From: an uncultured Pedobacter sp.
GTDB taxonomy: Bacteria > Bacteroidota > Bacteroidia > Sphingobacteriales > Sphingobacteriaceae
DNA: 8,424 nt
Assembly (NCBI GenBank): GCA_946478755.1
Contig: CAMLDJ010000243.1
Location: 1-8,424, forward strand
Reading direction: 5' to 3'
How positions within the stretch are numbered: position 1 is the first letter of the stretch; each line of letters begins with the position of its first letter. Below are positions 6,315-8,424 of the stretch, in pieces. Position numbers and translations under genes: made by a program. The notes beneath the pieces are model-generated. The model did not search any database. It saw only the letters and a program-made list of their open reading frames with translations, and had not been told where the DNA came from.

Positions 6315-6824
6315 TTAAATATTATTAGAAAAAAATATTACTAATGTGACGATTCCAATGATTAATAGAAATAAGCTTGATCCATTCAATGTTAAGGTCA
6401 GATAATCTAAAAAAGAACACCAAAAATGTAGTTTCTTTTGTTTTCCTTTAGGTGTTAGTCCACGCCTTTTTCGTATTAAATTTCTGGTGACCTTAATGTC
6501 TAATTTATTTGAGAAATATCCTGTAACCTGCGAGACCAAATTAGCAATCAAAGAACTTACTAAAATAATTAAAGCGGTTTTCAATAAAGAAGTATTTATA
6601 TTCTTAAGATCTGGAATTACATTTTTTGCGAAGCCAATGGATAAAATCAAAGCACTTGTGGATAGAGATATGATCAGTACATCAAAACGATCAGAGGAAT
6701 ATTTAACAGCTTCCTTCGCATCATCTATGTGTTTATCTAATTTGGCAACATATCTATCTTCCTTTTCTTCCTTCTGCTTTAATCTTGAAGGTAAATATTG
6801 GATCTCATAATTTCGGGATTTCAT
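6315..6824 (-). CDS. Three-helix membrane protein, 169 residues
   Basis: I do not recognise the family. A charged, coiled-coil-like N-terminus (LKQKEEKEDRYVAKLDKHID) of about 45 residues precedes three hydrophobic segments. Numbered from the ATG, these are near residues 48-66 (VLIISLSTSALILSIGF), 80-101 (LLKTALIILVSSLIANLV) and 145-166 (SLFLLIIGIVTLVIFF). A basic loop (RNLIRKRRGLTPKGKQKK) lies between helices 2 and 3, so that loop and the N-terminus are not easily placed on opposite sides; the positive-inside rule favours a cytoplasmic basic loop and N-terminus. ATG 6822-6824 is chosen over a TTG two codons upstream (6828-6830). It is first in an operon with the 61-residue gene. A TATAATTTG-like box near 6872-6880 on the minus strand could be its promoter, but it fits the Bacteroidota consensus only loosely. 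Confidence 0.75.
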   Translation of the reverse strand: MKSRNYEIQYLPSRLKQKEEKEDRYVAKLDKHIDDAKEAVKYSSDRFDVLIISLSTSALILSIGFAKNVIPDLKNINTSLLKTALIILVSSLIANLVSQVTGYFSNKLDIKVTRNLIRKRRGLTPKGKQKKLHFWCSFLDYLTLTLNGSSLFLLIIGIVTLVIFFSNNI

Positions 6825-6922
6825 GCTCAAGATTTTATCATACCGTAATTTAAAAGATATTTCTTGTACTGCAAATTATATATAACAATTGACAATTAAA
6901 TTGATCGAAAACTCTGTAAAAT

Positions 6923-7027
6923 ATGATAATACAAGTTAATGCGGAATCTTTTAATGTACCAGGATATCATTATAGATTAAAACACTTGTTTCCAATATTG
7001 TCCATGCTAGATAATCAGATGGTTTAA
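6923..7027 (+). CDS. Possible 34-residue peptide ahead of a hairpin
   Basis: ATG 6923 opens 34 codons, including QVNAESFNVPGYHYRLKHLF, and ends at TAA 7025-7027. The perfect hairpin at 7029-7060 starts two bases later. It is divergent from the membrane gene, with 98 bases between the two starts. No family is recognised and no Shine-Dalgarno sequence is seen. It may be a small gene, the remnant of a larger one, or chance. Confidence 0.25.
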   Translation: MIIQVNAESFNVPGYHYRLKHLFPILSMLDNQMV

Positions 7028-7028
7028 C

Positions 7029-7060
7029 ACTACTAGAGATCAATAAACATCTCTAGTAGT
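7029..7060 (+). terminator. Perfect 12-bp hairpin, possible terminator or structured element
   Basis: ACTACTAGAGAT (7029-7040) pairs fully with ATCTCTAGTAGT (7049-7060) around the 8-base loop CAATAAAC. A T-rich run (TTTTGTTTAGTT) begins only about 16 bases later, so intrinsic termination would be weak. It lies just after the 34-codon frame and about 45 bases before the IS110 remnant. It might instead be part of the non-coding end of that element, since IS110 elements carry a structured bridge RNA at one end. The stem is visible; the role is open. Confidence 0.4.
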
Positions 7061-7106
7061 ATCCCGACAATTGGAATTTTGTTTAGTTAATAATAACTTT
7101 ATATAA

Positions 7107-7428
7107 GCTTCGTGCAGCAAGACCAGTATCCCACTGAATATAAAAAAGAAAGCCAATCTCGCTGCACAAGCCTTCAGGATGGCCGCCACTAGCCTAATGG
7201 CAAGTAACAATTGGCTTGGTGATTATTTCAGGAGGACTAAAGCAAAAGGCGGACATAAATATGCGATCATAGCAACCGCAAGAAAAATAGCAATTATCTA
7301 CTACAGGATGGTCAGAAAAAGAAAATTTTATTCCTTATGACTACGAACAGTATAAAGAAAAATTCAGATTGGCAAAAATAGCTAGCCTGGAAAAGGTCTT
7401 AAAACGATTGAAAAACGATGCTGCTTAA
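7107..7428 (+). pseudogene. IS110-family transposase C-terminal fragment, frameshifted
   Basis: The frame opens after a stop at 7104-7106. It reads LNIKKKANLAAQAFRMAATS, LMASNNWLGDYFRRTKAKGG and HKYAIIATARKIAIIYYRMV. It breaks at TGA 7338-7340 and resumes one base out of register as PYDYEQYKEKFRLAKIASLE to TAA 7426-7428. LAAQAFRxAAxxLxxSxNWLGxYFRRxKxKGGHKYAIxATARKIAxIYY is the C-terminal signature of IS110/IS116/IS902 transposases (Transposase_20 domain). These recombine DNA using a RuvC-like N-terminal DEDD domain and a C-terminal catalytic serine, guided by a bridge RNA. The whole N-terminal domain is missing, so this copy is inactive. It converges with the serine recombinase. Confidence 0.85.
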
Positions 7429-7493
7429 CAAGGTATATAGTAGTGATAAAATTCTGTTTGCAGAAAATCATTTTCGTGGACTAAAATATAGAG

Positions 7494-8387
7494 CTAGCCT
7501 TTTAACCGCTTACCTATTGAATCCATTTCATCCATTTTTCTTTTTAAATCGGCCAACCGCTTCAAATCAGCCACAAAACGAGAATTAATTAGCACCATAA
7601 AGGACCCGTAACCGGGGAAAAGAGTCTTTTTTAGATACTTTTCCCCTTTTTTTTGCTCTTGTAATTCCTTGTTTTTCAGGTAGATTAGACTTGCGAACTC
7701 GTTCATTAAAGTGGTTCGATATATTTCGCCATCATAAACAATAGGTTCTAAAAATATCATCCCTACTAGGGATCTTTTTCCTTCAACACTAGCCTTTTCA
7801 TATATGTTACGTAGATTGGAAAGATTGCTTAGCGCTTGTTCAATGAGGCTGGCCATGTCCATTTTGGAATCAAATTGATTATTAAGCTCTGATAAATTGG
7901 CTTGTAATAACTCAATTTTTTGCTGATAATCACTTTTTATGGCTTTGAAATCTGTCGCATCAATAGTTCCTTGCATGAGAAATTCCCTTGCTTGGATAAT
8001 TTGATCATCCAGCACGTCCATTTTGTTTCTGTATTCTTTTCGGGTTTCCTTGACGGTTAGTCTGTGAACGTCATAGCTATTCAGTATGATTTGTTTCAGC
8101 CTTTCTTTATCAAGTTTAGTTATTGCAAATAATCTGAGTTCTTCGGAAAAGCTTCTATTCAGCGCATTTGCATTGAATCTGATTTTGCAGGGAGATTTAC
8201 AATGATAATATACAACGTGTGTTTTACGACCTTTAGAGGCGCTGCCTGTTAGCTTTCTTGAGCAGATTGGGCATTTTAAAAATCCTCTCAATGGAAGGTC
8301 ATTTGGAGCAGCAATTGGTAAGCCGCGTCCTTTTACTTTTCCGTCTAAAACGTTCTGAATTTTATGGAACTTTGATTCTGTAATTAG
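7494..8387 (-). CDS. Large serine recombinase, C-terminal part (truncated at the window edge)
   Basis: This is the C-terminal part of a large serine site-specific recombinase, the enzyme class that integrates and excises phages and integrative elements. The fragment (297 genuine codons) begins in the recombinase domain (NDLPLRGFLKCPICSRKL). It has a zinc-ribbon with cysteines in a CPIC...HCKSPC pattern about 39-67 residues into the genuine sequence, then a coiled coil (about 110-180) and a Lys-rich helical tail. Family members are usually 450-600 residues, so the catalytic resolvase domain with its active serine lies beyond the right edge. The stop is TAG at 7494-7496. The apparent GTG start at 8400-8402 and the residues MLFRS come from sequencing adapter and must be discarded; the true start is not in the window. 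The neighbouring attachment site could not be identified. Confidence 0.9.
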   Translation of the reverse strand, partial: LITESKFHKIQNVLDGKVKGRGLPIAAPNDLPLRGFLKCPICSRKLTGSASKGRKTHVVYYHCKSPCKIRFNANALNRSFSEELRLFAITKLDKERLKQIILNSYDVHRLTVKETRKEYRNKMDVLDDQIIQAREFLMQGTIDATDFKAIKSDYQQKIELLQANLSELNNQFDSKMDMASLIEQALSNLSNLRNIYEKASVEGKRSLVGMIFLEPIVYDGEIYRTTLMNEFASLIYLKNKELQEQKKGEKYLKKTLFPGYGSFMVLINSRFVADLKRLADLKRKMDEMDSIGKRLKG

Positions 8388-8424
8388 AGATCGGAAGAGC
8401 ACACGTCTGAACTTCAGTCACGGA
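8388..8424 (+). other. Illumina TruSeq adapter contamination at contig end
   Basis: From 8388 the sequence reads AGATCGGAAGAGC, then continues as the standard read-1 adapter to 8421. It agrees at 33 of 34 positions, the exception being T for C at 8414. The last three bases, GGA, would be the start of the index. This is library sequence, not organism DNA. It explains why the recombinase frame stops making family sense at its N-terminus. Confidence 0.97.

Noticed and set aside
6487..6810. 107-codon plus-strand frame
   Set aside because: It lies wholly antisense to the three-helix membrane gene, which has clear membrane segments, an operon partner and a terminator.
6871..6900. Promoter for the membrane/charged-helix operon
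   Set aside because: A TATAATTTG-like box is present, but spacing and the upstream element fit the Bacteroidota consensus poorly, and such boxes are common by chance in this AT-rich stretch.
8388..8402. GTG start and N-terminal MLFRS of the recombinase
   Set aside because: These codons are encoded by sequencing adapter, so they are not the gene's real start.
1..8424. CRISPR array, tRNA or rRNA genes
   Set aside because: No regularly spaced direct repeats with unique spacers and no tRNA or rRNA signature were seen on either strand. The repeats found are IS ends.

Overview
The window looks like an accessory, insertion-sequence-rich stretch of a low-GC member of the Bacteroidota, probably of the Sphingobacteriaceae type. 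The evidence is the AT-rich composition, start codons preceded by A/T-rich sequence rather than clear Shine-Dalgarno motifs, a secreted protein whose signal peptide ends in the Ala-Gln pattern common in this phylum, and transposase remnants that read like Bacteroidota IS110, ISL3 and IS630 relatives. The genus is inference. There is no rRNA, tRNA or CRISPR array.

Layout. Positions 1-139 hold a tandem repeat pair resembling an IS21-type end and a tiny basic reading frame. A 209-residue orphan protein follows on the plus strand (216-845). Convergent to it is a 695-residue secreted, mostly helical protein on the minus strand (1005-3092). From about 3240 to 3950 lies a compound insertion-sequence relic. 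It has a 23-bp perfect inverted repeat, an IS630-like helix-turn-helix pseudogene with three internal stops, and the frameshifted C-terminus of an ISL3-type transposase. A single-pass membrane protein of 374 residues (4081-5205) is followed one base later by a cistron that stops after 14 codons. 5533-6054 is a deleted IS21-like element that keeps both ends, including four tandem 22-24-bp end repeats, but has no intact transposase. A minus-strand two-gene unit follows: a three-helix membrane protein and a 61-residue highly charged helix (6120-6824), closed by a strong terminator at 6064-6091. Next come a possible 34-codon frame with a perfect 12-bp hairpin, an IS110-family transposase C-terminus with a frameshift, and the C-terminal part of a large serine recombinase that runs off the right edge.

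The last 37 bases (8388-8424) are not genomic. They match the Illumina TruSeq read-1 adapter with one mismatch. The contig therefore ends in adapter, and the apparent GTG start and first five residues of the recombinase reading frame are artefacts.

How the parts fit together. The intact genes are orphans separated by decayed mobile elements, next to a large serine recombinase. This fits a degraded integrative element or genomic island. A motif close to TTTCAGTGAAAGTG occurs five times as IS21-type ends (about 926, 3240, 3950, 5533 and 6054). The outermost pair forms a 20-bp perfect inverted repeat around 5.1 kb carrying the secreted and the membrane protein. The best candidates for something undescribed are the membrane/charged-helix pair, the membrane protein with its truncated partner, and the large secreted protein. 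No function can be assigned to them from sequence alone.
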